Assembly: GCA_964634685.1 (NCBI GenBank)
Contig: CAZWLD010000030.1
Span: 1 to 27,414, forward strand
Reading direction: 5' to 3'
Source: CAZWLD01 sp964634685
GTDB taxonomy: Bacteria; Bacillota_I; Bacilli_A; Acholeplasmatales; JAEDCM01
Length of the DNA stretch: 27,414 bases
Shown here one piece after another: positions 1 through 6,909 of the stretch. The first letter of the stretch is position 1. The number at the start of each line of letters is the position of its first letter. Both the position numbers and the translations under genes were made by a program. Under the pieces are notes generated by a model that worked only from the letters and a program-made list of their open reading frames with translations, searched no databases and had not been told where the DNA came from.

Positions 1-44
1 AAAAAAAGCCTTACTCACAAATGAATAAATGAGTGTGCGGCTTT
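1..44 (-). terminator. Possible leftward intrinsic terminator at window edge
   Basis: AAAGCC (5-10) pairs with GGCTTT (39-44), and ACTCA (13-17) pairs with TGAGT (30-34) inside it. On the minus strand the hairpin is followed by a run of seven T (bases 7-1). It would end leftward transcription, yet no minus-strand gene abuts it on the right; only the azlC remnant lies there, on the other strand. It may be left over from a rearrangement, or be chance. Confidence 0.4.
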
Positions 45-227
45 GGTTTCATCAAAAAAATCAAAAACAAATATCTTCCCTTTATTGGAATTATTACAAC
101 CACTATCTGCTTGTTAATATTCAAAGATAATTTAATTATTCCATCTTTAACAATCATCCTGTTAATTGTAACTATTTTAAAAAAGCCTTTCACAACAATT
201 GAGGAGGGACCAATAAATGCTAACTGA
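33..227 (+). pseudogene. azlC: azlC 3' remnant (branched-chain amino-acid exporter, large subunit)
   Basis: The 64 codons from GTG 33 resemble the C-terminal end of AzlC, the large membrane subunit of the AzlCD branched-chain amino-acid exporter (normally about 230 residues). Visible are a basic stretch (KKIKNKY), a hydrophobic helix, an IIP turn and a second helix. The reading overlaps the azlD start by 11 bases, as is usual for azlC-azlD. The N-terminal three quarters are missing. All three forward frames are closed just upstream by TGA 22-24, TAA 26-28 and TGA 30-32, so no intact azlC can enter from the left without frameshifts. I read this as a degraded 5'-truncated copy. The family match is by eye on a short hydrophobic segment, but the azlD neighbour supports it. 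Confidence 0.55.
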
Positions 228-552
228 TACGGAAATGCTAATCTTTATCTTCGTTATTGCTATTGCGACTTTTTCAACAAGAATAATCCCCTTTATCATT
301 TTTCACGATGAAAAAAAGATACCAAAATACATCGATTATTTAGGTCGAGTCCTTCCCTATTGTATAACCGGATTCTTAATTGTATACTGTCTAAAGGATG
401 TATCATTTGTCACAGGGAATCATGGAATTCCGGAGCTTATAGCCATAATCTTTGTTATTGCAATGCACATTTACAAAAAAAATATGCTCCTAAGTGTTAC
501 CTCAGGAACAATTCTTTATATGATATTAGTTAATATCATCTCAGACTGTTGA
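217..552 (+). CDS. azlD: AzlD family branched-chain amino-acid transport protein, 3' end altered by IS
   Basis: A 111-residue membrane protein with about four hydrophobic helices and the early TR.IPF motif (TRIIPFIIF, residues about 21-29) typical of AzlD, the small subunit of the AzlCD exporter for branched-chain amino acids. GGAGGG at 203-208 lies 8 bases before ATG 217. The last codons are hybrid: base 541 is the final base of the target site, and the following codons (GAC TGT TGA) come from the inserted IS element. In the second target copy the same frame reads on as ...NII-F-I-stop (TAA 2342-2344), so the original C-terminus was probably FI instead of SDC. The change is only three residues, so the protein could still fold, but its partner AzlC is truncated here. 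Confidence 0.8.
   Translation: MLTDTEMLIFIFVIAIATFSTRIIPFIIFHDEKKIPKYIDYLGRVLPYCITGFLIVYCLKDVSFVTGNHGIPELIAIIFVIAMHIYKKNMLLSVTSGTILYMILVNIISDC
518..541 (+). repeat. Left copy of 24-bp target-site duplication
   Basis: These 24 bases recur exactly at 2313-2336, directly flanking the IS ends. The core is a dyad, ATGATATTA-GT-TAATATCAT (520-539), and it lies inside the azlD coding sequence. The perfect match suggests a recent insertion. Confidence 0.9.
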
Positions 553-600
553 CAAAACACTACTTTTTTGTAACTTGAGTAGTGTTTTGTTTTTTATTTT
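553..600 (+). terminator. Terminator at IS left end, stops azlD transcription
   Basis: CAAAACACTAC (553-563) pairs with GTAGTGTTTTG (579-589), followed by a T-rich tail (590-600). The stem starts inside the terminal inverted repeat, so the IS end itself blocks plus-strand transcription entering the element. Confidence 0.85.
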
Positions 601-629
601 TATAATATTATGAATTTTGAATAAAAATT

Positions 630-2177
630 TTAAAAACAAAAGCTGAATATGATAGAATCCTTTGCCTTTTTTGCCTTCCATCTTGCCATTTTTTTGAAAT
701 TCATGCATGTGAAAAGAAGCAACAGCCCTTGTGTTACTTTTTTTATTCCTGTGTATCGAGTAAATCTTAATCCAAAATTTTCTTTACCATCTCCGAAGCA
801 TCTCTCAATGGTTTCTTTTCTTTTTGAATATATTTCTTTTGAACCTATTTTATATCTGGTTTCTTCGGCTTCTTCTAAATAATTATTCCAAACATGTTCA
901 CTAATAACCTTAACATGGTTTTTACTTTGGGTACATTTAGAAAGGAATGGACAGTTTATGCATTTTGAGCTATCAGATTTATACTCTCTATAGCCATTTC
1001 TATTTGTAGTTGAATATGTAAGTAATTCGTTATTAGGGCATATATAACCATTTAGATACTCATCATAGACAAATTCATTTTTCTTAAAAAAACCATCTTT
1101 AGTTTTTGGTCTAACATACGGCGTAAGAATTTCTTTATCAGAATCTATTACAGTCTTAGCCACTGCTGGCCCTATAAATCCATTATCTAAACAGAATAAT
1201 TTAGTTAAATCAAAAAGAAAACTATTTGAATAAGAATCATATAATCCTTTGAAAGCTATCGAATCATGAATATTACCACTAGTTATATATGTGTCTAAAA
1301 TAAAGCCATTAATATCACAAAAAGCAGAAGCTGAATAAGCAAATTGCTTTTCATGTTCACCTTTATGATAATATCCTGAGTCAGGATCTGTTGTACTTTC
1401 TTTTATGTGTTTATATTTTATCTTATTATTTATTTCTTTAATTTCGCCTGTTTCTGAATCAAATACTGTTTTAGAAATGGTATTTCCATTTTCATCTTCA
1501 ATAGTATCTATTAATTCATCTTCAGCAGCTTCTTTAATCAATTCGTCGTCACAAGGGGCAGTATTCGATGAATTTGGCTTATCATCATCGTCATCATTAA
1601 TATTAAAGGGTTTTTTATTATGATTAACTCTATCTTGATTGATGTCTTTTAATAAATCATTATAATAAATATTCTCTGTAATTTTAACAACCTTGTCTAT
1701 GTGCTTTTTCTTATTAGCATTTGCCTTAACATGAGTAGAATCACCAAATATATTTAATGGATCAATAAAGTTAGCATCATAGGCTTCTTTGATAATATAT
1801 TCAAATATTTCTCTAAATAAATTAGTTCCAATAAATTTTCTTCTTAGATTTTGAGAATAAGTTGAGTGATCTGGTATTTTTTCATCAAAATTAATTCGGA
1901 GAAACCATCGATAAGCAACGTCGGTTTTACATCTTTCACAAGTTTTTCTTATACTATGAATACCGTCAATATAATTGATAAAAATAATTTTAAAAAGAAC
2001 AACTGGATCAATAGAAGGCTTTCCAACAGATGAATATAAATCTTCCACTAATGGATAAATAAAAGTCCAATCAATAGCCTTATCATATATTCTTACAGGA
2101 TGATCCTCAGGAACAAGCTCATCTAAAGTAGATAAAATCATATTAAATTTACCAACATTATAATTTTTTGTCATCAT
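630..2177 (-). CDS. IS1182 family transposase
   Basis: A DDE transposase of about 515 residues. The N-terminal part (LVPEDHPVR, then GKPSIDPVVLFKI and the YRWFLRINFDEKIPDHSTYS region) is typical of the InsH/DUF772 domain of IS1182/IS5-type enzymes. The catalytic acids are likely in IFGDSTHVKA, in LFCLDNGFIGP, and in the C-terminal YSKRKETIERCFG signature. A cysteine cluster (CINCPFLSKC) precedes the last motif, as in other IS1182 members. The frame is open from GTG 2186, but GAGTG lies 6 bases before ATG 2177, which I prefer as start. A promoter lies at 2205-2233. A terminator upstream (2273-2309) shields the gene from outside transcription. The ORF is full length with no break seen. Confidence 0.92.
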   Translation of the reverse strand: MMTKNYNVGKFNMILSTLDELVPEDHPVRIYDKAIDWTFIYPLVEDLYSSVGKPSIDPVVLFKIIFINYIDGIHSIRKTCERCKTDVAYRWFLRINFDEKIPDHSTYSQNLRRKFIGTNLFREIFEYIIKEAYDANFIDPLNIFGDSTHVKANANKKKHIDKVVKITENIYYNDLLKDINQDRVNHNKKPFNINDDDDDKPNSSNTAPCDDELIKEAAEDELIDTIEDENGNTISKTVFDSETGEIKEINNKIKYKHIKESTTDPDSGYYHKGEHEKQFAYSASAFCDINGFILDTYITSGNIHDSIAFKGLYDSYSNSFLFDLTKLFCLDNGFIGPAVAKTVIDSDKEILTPYVRPKTKDGFFKKNEFVYDEYLNGYICPNNELLTYSTTNRNGYREYKSDSSKCINCPFLSKCTQSKNHVKVISEHVWNNYLEEAEETRYKIGSKEIYSKRKETIERCFGDGKENFGLRFTRYTGIKKVTQGLLLLFTCMNFKKMARWKAKKAKDSIIFSFCF

Positions 2178-2204
2178 AATAATCACTCATTTCTATAATT
2201 ATAT

Positions 2205-2233
2205 TATATCATAGATATAATATAAAATCAAAG
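2205..2233 (-). promoter_or_regulatory. Transposase promoter
   Basis: On the minus strand TTGATT is followed after 17 bases by TATAAT, a short distance upstream of the transposase start and downstream of the insulating terminator. The position fits an IS-internal promoter. The region is very AT-rich, so the exact boxes are uncertain. Confidence 0.5.
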
Positions 2234-2272
2234 TAAATAGGTTTCTTAATTAGATATCATACTAAGATTAAT

Positions 2273-2309
2273 AAAAAAACTGTTGACAACTTACTAATTT
2301 GTCAACAGT
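2273..2309 (-). terminator. Inward-facing terminator at IS right end
   Basis: On the minus strand ACTGTTGACAA (from 2309-2299) pairs with TTGTCAACAGT (2289-2279), an 11-bp perfect stem with a 9-base loop, followed by seven T (2279-2273). The stem is built from the terminal inverted repeat. It would stop transcripts coming leftward out of the M20 peptidase operon before they reach the transposase. Confidence 0.85.
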
Positions 2310-2312
2310 CTG

Positions 2313-2336
2313 ATATGATATTAGTTAATATCATCT
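2313..2336 (+). repeat. Right copy of 24-bp target-site duplication
   Basis: Exact repeat of 518-541. It continues in the azlD frame into TTT ATA TAA (2336-2344), preserving the original end of azlD. Confidence 0.9.
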
Positions 2337-2345
2337 TTATATAAT

Positions 2346-2369
2346 GCCATAATAAATGGCTTTTTTTTT
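2346..2369 (+). terminator. Orphaned original azlD terminator
   Basis: GCCAT (2346-2350) pairs with ATGGC (2356-2360), followed by nine T (2361-2369). It lies just after the ancestral azlD stop (2342-2344) but is now separated from azlD by the IS. The T tract overlaps the stop codon of the converging M20 peptidase gene. Confidence 0.7.
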
Positions 2370-3705
2370 AACATGTTTCCTTAATCAAATCAATAAACAC
2401 TTGAATTCCTCTATAATAACCATCGATTGGCATTCTTTCATTAGTTCCATGAACGGTATCCCCTAAGGCCTCATCATAAATAAAAGGACCAAAGCGATAG
2501 CAGCATTCCGATAAATCATCATAAAATCGGCAATCAGTGCCTCCACAAAGCAATACTGGAACGACAACGCATTTTTCATACTGATTTAATAATGCTTCAA
2601 TTTTTCCTAAAACCGGTGATTCGGTTTTTGATGTCATTGATGGCTCAAGACCATTAACTAAAGTTACTTCACAGTCATATGCATATTTCTTAAAATGATT
2701 AATACAATCATCTAATGAATCTAATTCTGATGTACGCAAATTAATCAAAGCCTTACAATTCTGAGGCAAAACATTAGCGCCCTTACTACCACCCTCGAGC
2801 ATTGTCGTCGCAATTGTTGTGTGAACATAAGGATTTAACCGCGAATCGTTATAACAATAATCGATTAATTCTTGTTCGTATTTATCAATATCCATAACAT
2901 AGGTCTTAAGTGGCTCCTTTGTAATATAAGGAGCTAGCTTTTTAAAGGTAATCCTTAATGCCTCTGGCAAATACGCTTTAAATTGATGATTCTCAATCTC
3001 ACCAATCGCTTTGCATAACAAGCCCAAGCTCGATCCCTTGCCCGGATTTGAGCTATGACCACCCTTAGAAAAGACCTCTAGAGTAATATCGGCATAGCCT
3101 TTTTCAAAAACCCCAACCGGAGATATCTTAATATTAGGGGCTCCATAAAGATCAGCATTCACTAAAGTGCTTCCCTCATCGATTACGTATTCAAAACGAA
3201 TTCCGCGCTCTTTTAAAAGACGGGAAATTTGATATTGCCCCATTCCCCCGGCTGTTTCTTCATCGTGGCCATAAGCAAAATAAATATCACGATGATTAAT
3301 AAAGCCATTAGCTAAAAGATTTTCAATAGCTTCAAGCTCCCCTAAAACCATACACTTTGTATCTAGTGAGCCCCTGCCCCAAACAAAACCATCGGCAATA
3401 GCTCCGCTAAAAGGAGGATATACCCAATCCGGCTCTGTATTTGGCACAATTGATACAACATCTAAGTGAGCCATAAATAAAACTGGCAATAAATCACGAT
3501 CACCCTTTAAATGAATCAATAGACTTCCTTTGTTAATAACCTCAACAGTTGCTTTACTAAATAAAAGGGGAAATGTTTTAAATAAATATTCATGGAGCTT
3601 ATGAAATTCTTCAAAATCATACTTGCTCTTATCCGCATAGGAAATTGTTTTAAACTGAATTGCTTCCGATAAATGAAGCGCACATTTGTCTTTTGATAAA
3701 ATCAT
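2368..3705 (-). CDS. M20 family metallopeptidase (dipeptidase/carboxypeptidase-like)
   Basis: A 445-residue cytoplasmic zinc peptidase/deacylase of the M20 (PepV, CPS1, DapE, ArgE) family. Metal and catalytic positions are visible: MAHLDVV (H80, D82), GRGSLDTK (bridging D115), HDEETAGG (E149 general base, E150 metal), a later acidic ligand near VIDEGST, and the C-terminal VHGTNERM histidine. A dimerisation-type insert (GGHSSNPGKGSS) lies in the middle. ATG 3705 overlaps the stop of the ATPase gene in an ATGA arrangement, so it is translationally coupled to the amino-acid ABC transporter. It may process a peptide or N-acyl amino acid that the transporter brings in; that substrate link is inference. 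No signal peptide was seen. Confidence 0.87.
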   Translation of the reverse strand: MILSKDKCALHLSEAIQFKTISYADKSKYDFEEFHKLHEYLFKTFPLLFSKATVEVINKGSLLIHLKGDRDLLPVLFMAHLDVVSIVPNTEPDWVYPPFSGAIADGFVWGRGSLDTKCMVLGELEAIENLLANGFINHRDIYFAYGHDEETAGGMGQYQISRLLKERGIRFEYVIDEGSTLVNADLYGAPNIKISPVGVFEKGYADITLEVFSKGGHSSNPGKGSSLGLLCKAIGEIENHQFKAYLPEALRITFKKLAPYITKEPLKTYVMDIDKYEQELIDYCYNDSRLNPYVHTTIATTMLEGGSKGANVLPQNCKALINLRTSELDSLDDCINHFKKYAYDCEVTLVNGLEPSMTSKTESPVLGKIEALLNQYEKCVVVPVLLCGGTDCRFYDDLSECCYRFGPFIYDEALGDTVHGTNERMPIDGYYRGIQVFIDLIKETC

Positions 3706-4550
3706 AGTACCTTACTTAAAAACTCCTTTGTCCTTGGATTTTTAGGATGATCAAAGACCTCCTCAGGGGTTCCTTCCTCGGCAATTACTCCTTGATCCAT
3801 AAATAAAACACGATCACTTATTTCCTTCGCGAAGCCCATCTCATGAGTCACAATTACGATGGTCATACCCGATTGAGCCAAGCTCTTAATAACATCCAAT
3901 ACCTCTTTAACCATTTCTGGATCTAAAGCACTCGTCGGTTCGTCAAAAAGCATAACATCCGGATGCATTGCTAAAGCTCTAACAATCGCCAATCTTTGCT
4001 TTTGACCACCAGATAGCTTACGTGGATATTCATTGGCCTTATCCTCTAAGCCAACCTTTTTTAATAATTCCATAGCTTCATTAACATCCGGTGTCCCCTT
4101 TATCATCTTAGGAGCTAACGTAATATTATCCAAAACTGTCAAATTATTGAAGACATTAAAATGTTGAAAAACCATTCCCATCTTTTGGCGATGACGATTA
4201 ATATTTTTATTAATATTTTTCGTATTAATATGATCCTGTTTTTTTGCTTCCTTAAGCTTTAATTTCAATTCCTGGTATAAAGGATTATTCTTATAGTCAT
4301 CCTCTTTTTTTATCTCTTCAATTTGACTTCTGATGTTTTTTACATCAGAATCATATAAAACCTCTCCCTCAAATTCAATTTTTCCGGAAGATGGCATTTC
4401 AAGCAAATTCAAGCAACGAAGAAAGGTTGATTTTCCTGAACCGGAGGAACCAATGATGGAGACAACCTCTCCTTTTTTTATCGTTTGATTGATGCCCTTT
4501 AAAACATCAAGACTTCCAAAGCTTTTACATAAATTTTCAACCTTAATCAC
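3702..4550 (-). CDS. Polar amino-acid ABC transporter ATP-binding protein with insertion
   Basis: The ATPase subunit (GlnQ/ArtM type) of an amino-acid importer. Walker A GSSGSGKST, Q-loop MVFQHFNVF, signature LSGGQKQR, Walker B VMLFDEP and the H-loop THEM are all present. GTG 4550 gives the family-typical MIKVENLCKSFG start and overlaps the permease stop by 8 bases; GTG 4556 is also possible, with GAGG upstream. At about 282 residues it is some 40 longer than its paralogue at 7363-8100. The difference is a charged, lysine/glutamate-rich, probably helical insert (about residues 70-118) between the Walker A domain and the Q-loop. The core motifs are unaffected, so it should be active. Confidence 0.92.
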   Translation of the reverse strand: MIKVENLCKSFGSLDVLKGINQTIKKGEVVSIIGSSGSGKSTFLRCLNLLEMPSSGKIEFEGEVLYDSDVKNIRSQIEEIKKEDDYKNNPLYQELKLKLKEAKKQDHINTKNINKNINRHRQKMGMVFQHFNVFNNLTVLDNITLAPKMIKGTPDVNEAMELLKKVGLEDKANEYPRKLSGGQKQRLAIVRALAMHPDVMLFDEPTSALDPEMVKEVLDVIKSLAQSGMTIVIVTHEMGFAKEISDRVLFMDQGVIAEEGTPEEVFDHPKNPRTKEFLSKVL

Positions 4551-5820
4551 GAGCACTCAACCTCTTTTCAATATATCCGACAACCTTTGATAATGAGAAG
4601 GTCACGATAAAATAGATAATCGCTACAATAATATATGGTGGTAAATTGATATAGGTTGCACCCGTTATATTTTTACGAACTGACATCAATTCACCAATAC
4701 TAGCATCGACACTTACCGCTAAGGATGTCTCTTTGATAATCATTATTAGCTCATTACCAATTGATGGTAAAGAATTCTTAATTCCTTGCGGTAAAATAAT
4801 CTTACGCATTACCTGCCAATTTGACATACCAAGGGCACGACCAGCCTCCATCTGCCCCTTATCAACAGCCTGAATACCTGATCTAAATATTTCCGAAACA
4901 TAGGCACTACTATTAATAAATAATGTTAATATACATGAAATAACTTCGGTTGTAAAAAATCCACCTAAAGATATTTTTGTTGGCCCTAATAAGCAATAGA
5001 TAAGTAACAATTGCAATAACAAGGGAACACCACGAATAATCTCAACATAAGCCGAAGCCACAAATTTTACCGGCTTGATTTTTGATAATCGAACTAAACA
5101 TACAGCACATCCTAAAAATAAAGCAAGGAAAACTGAGATAACCGATAAAAGCAATGTTACTCCTAAGCCCTTTAAAAACAATGGGCAATAATCACGAAAT
5201 ACACTAAAAATCGTGGCATTGTATACTGGATAAACCTCTAAATCTTCCGTAATATTTTTTAATGGCTGACTCCATTTTTGAAAATCAAAGCCATCTCTTT
5301 TGGGAGCACTAAAGGCCTTCGTTACACGACCGTTATCTTGGACAATGGAAATACCAATGCAATTTCTTTTAGCCGCAACCGATGTATCATAATAGGTCAC
5401 AACATGCTCAGAATCATTTTTTGGGAAAACATAAATGGTCATACTCTTTTTAACAGTAATAACAAATTTTTCTTGAGTATATAGCTCATCACTTTCTGAT
5501 GATTGCTTAATAGTATTCATATAGCCATCAACATAATTTCCCCAAGCATAAATTGAATACCCTTCATTTAAGCCATTTTTGAAATAAATTTTGATTTTAT
5601 CGCCAACATTAACTGTCGCTTTTTTGCCAACATCAACGTAAGTATCGCCTTCCTTAACTGCGATAATTACTTCGCCACCATTTTCATTTCCATTAATTAC
5701 CTCAACGATTGTATCGGTACTTGAAGCTTCAATTTCTTCATTTTTACTAGCATTTATATAAATGAATAAACCCATTAGGAAAATAATGGCCACAAAGGAT
5801 ATATATCTAAACTTTTTCAT
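4543..5820 (-). CDS. Amino-acid ABC permease fused to extracytoplasmic domain
   Basis: A 425-residue protein. One N-terminal membrane helix (about residues 4-24) leads into roughly 185 residues predicted outside the membrane, then a His/Glu/Gln-type permease domain (about 215-425). The permease has the EAA loop (EAGRALGMSNWQVMRKIILPQ) and the PSIGNELIMIIKETSLA segment. The outer part ends in a stretch (KRDGFDFQKWSQ, NITEDLEVYPVYN) that looks like a Listeria-Bacteroides/InlB B-repeat, a beta-grasp fold of surface proteins. I know of no standard amino-acid permease with this module. ATG 5820 is chosen because GAAAGGA lies 7 bases upstream; the frame is open to GTG 5850. It follows the receptor gene after an attenuator hairpin and overlaps the ATPase gene. 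Confidence 0.88.
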   Translation of the reverse strand: MKKFRYISFVAIIFLMGLFIYINASKNEEIEASSTDTIVEVINGNENGGEVIIAVKEGDTYVDVGKKATVNVGDKIKIYFKNGLNEGYSIYAWGNYVDGYMNTIKQSSESDELYTQEKFVITVKKSMTIYVFPKNDSEHVVTYYDTSVAAKRNCIGISIVQDNGRVTKAFSAPKRDGFDFQKWSQPLKNITEDLEVYPVYNATIFSVFRDYCPLFLKGLGVTLLLSVISVFLALFLGCAVCLVRLSKIKPVKFVASAYVEIIRGVPLLLQLLLIYCLLGPTKISLGGFFTTEVISCILTLFINSSAYVSEIFRSGIQAVDKGQMEAGRALGMSNWQVMRKIILPQGIKNSLPSIGNELIMIIKETSLAVSVDASIGELMSVRKNITGATYINLPPYIIVAIIYFIVTFSLSKVVGYIEKRLSARD

Positions 5821-5835
5821 AAAATCAGTCCTTTC

Positions 5836-5864
5836 GCAAAACAAAACCACTAGTTTCCTAGTGG
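5836..5864 (-). terminator. Attenuator hairpin between receptor and permease genes
   Basis: CCACTAG and CTAGTGG form a 7-bp stem closed by a GAAA tetraloop (5847-5864), followed on the minus strand by TTTTGTTTT. A leaky terminator here would give more receptor than permease. The lysine operon has a similar hairpin in the same place. Confidence 0.7.
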
Positions 5865-5871
5865 AATTATT

Positions 5872-6831
5872 TTATTCTTCTTCAGGGTAAATATCTTCCC
5901 CAGCGTTATCTCCTAATTGAGTAAATAAGATTTTAGCCTCATCAACCCATTTTTGGAAGGTATCTTTTTCAAATTGAGCAATTACGGCATCAACTGCATC
6001 CTTTAATGCGGTATTGTTTTTCTTAACCAACGCAAAGTTTCCATCCTCTACATAATCAAAGGCTTGAGGACAAATTGCATATTTATCAGGGAACTTCTCA
6101 ACTAATGTTGTGGCTACAGAAGTCGCAACCGCTACACCATCAATAGAACCACTTGAAAGCTTATCATAAGCTGCATTTAAATCATCAATTAAAACTAATG
6201 TTGCCGCTGATAATTGATTTTCAACTAAGCCTACCTGTAAAGCTCCATTTTGAGCCGCAATCTTTTTACCTGCTACATTTAATGAATCTAGGGTTTGATA
6301 TTGATCTAAGTTAGCCTTATTAACAACGACAACCTGACCACCATCTCCTTCTTGATAATAACAATTTGTGAACAAATAGCTAGCCGCACGATCTTCAGTA
6401 TATGAGAAACCAGAAATTGCAATGTCCGCAACATTATTGTCTAATGCCGTTAATAATGTATCAAAATCCATTGATTTGATATATAGCTCTACTCCGAAGG
6501 CTTGAGCTAAAACCTTGGCAAACTCAATATCAGCTCCCACATATTTTTCTTGACCTGTCTTTGTTAAATCAACAAACTCCATTGGTGCGAAATCTGTTGA
6601 AACGACAACTGTTAATTTTCCTGGATTGACAAAATTTACCTTTGATACATCAACACTAGTTGGAAATTTATTATTCTCCGTTGTTGTATTTTCAGTAGTA
6701 GTATTTTCTACTGTTGTCGTGTTTTCTTTGGTTGTTGTATTCTCCGTTGTTGTGTTTTTATCTCCACATGCACATAATCCTAAACAAGTTAATACCATCA
6801 TAAATGTAAATAAATATTTAATAATTTTCAT
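5872..6831 (-). CDS. Amino-acid ABC transporter substrate-binding lipoprotein
   Basis: A 319-residue family-3 periplasmic-type binding protein, lipid-anchored outside the membrane. The signal peptide ends in a lipobox (LCAC, Cys22). A low-complexity linker of repeated TTTEN units (about residues 27-54) follows. The binding domain starts at about residue 70 (KLTVVVSTDFAPMEF) with the usual VGADIEFAKVLA and DIAISGFSYTEDRAASYLFTNCYY segments; the FT..Y and D-R positions are typical of polar amino-acid receptors. AAGGAGAGAG precedes ATG 6831. It is the first gene of the operon and lies behind the four-repeat leader. The substrate cannot be told from the sequence by eye; the leader is unlike the lysine riboswitch upstream of its paralogue. 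Confidence 0.9.
   Translation of the reverse strand: MKIIKYLFTFMMVLTCLGLCACGDKNTTTENTTTKENTTTVENTTTENTTTENNKFPTSVDVSKVNFVNPGKLTVVVSTDFAPMEFVDLTKTGQEKYVGADIEFAKVLAQAFGVELYIKSMDFDTLLTALDNNVADIAISGFSYTEDRAASYLFTNCYYQEGDGGQVVVVNKANLDQYQTLDSLNVAGKKIAAQNGALQVGLVENQLSAATLVLIDDLNAAYDKLSSGSIDGVAVATSVATTLVEKFPDKYAICPQAFDYVEDGNFALVKKNNTALKDAVDAVIAQFEKDTFQKWVDEAKILFTQLGDNAGEDIYPEEE
6670..6755. repeat. Tandem coding repeat for TTTEN linker
   Basis: Imperfect 15-18 bp tandem units encode ENTTT-type repeats in the receptor linker, just after the lipid-anchor cysteine. Copy number may vary between strains. Confidence 0.65.
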
Positions 6832-6864
6832 AATCTTTCTCTCTCCTTATTTTTTGTATTTTTT

Positions 6865-6909
6865 TTAATTATTTAATATAAAAAACCGTTCGCCTTTCCG
6901 CATAATCAT
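6865..6909 (-). CDS. Candidate leader peptide (12-14 residues)
   Basis: The reading MIMRKGERFFILNN-stop lies between the last leader hairpin and the receptor gene. AGGGAG is 2-3 bases before the first ATG (6909) and 8 bases before the second (6903), which makes the second the better start. The downstream gap to the receptor start is about 33 bases. There is no comparative evidence; it could be a chance ORF in AT-rich leader. Confidence 0.3.
   Translation of the reverse strand: MIMRKGERFFILNN

Larger units (their letters stand above)
542..2312 (-). mobile_element. Complete IS1182-like insertion sequence
   Basis: The element is 1771 bp and holds one transposase gene. CAGACTGTTGACAAA (542-556) is the exact reverse complement of 2298-2312, giving 15-bp perfect terminal inverted repeats. 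It is bounded by a perfect 24-bp direct repeat (518-541 and 2313-2336) whose core is palindromic. An intrinsic terminator pointing into the element sits at each end (553-600 and 2273-2309). The ORF, inverted repeats and duplication are all intact, so it may be active. The family call rests on the transposase. Confidence 0.93.

Noticed and set aside
11..193. Minus-strand ORF at the left edge
   Set aside because: It is the antisense reading of the azlC remnant, low-complexity, with no ribosome site.
2346..2369. Bidirectional terminator also ending the M20 operon
   Set aside because: On the minus strand the hairpin is followed by ATTATATAAAG, not a T tract, so it serves only the plus strand; leftward transcripts more likely stop at 2273-2309.
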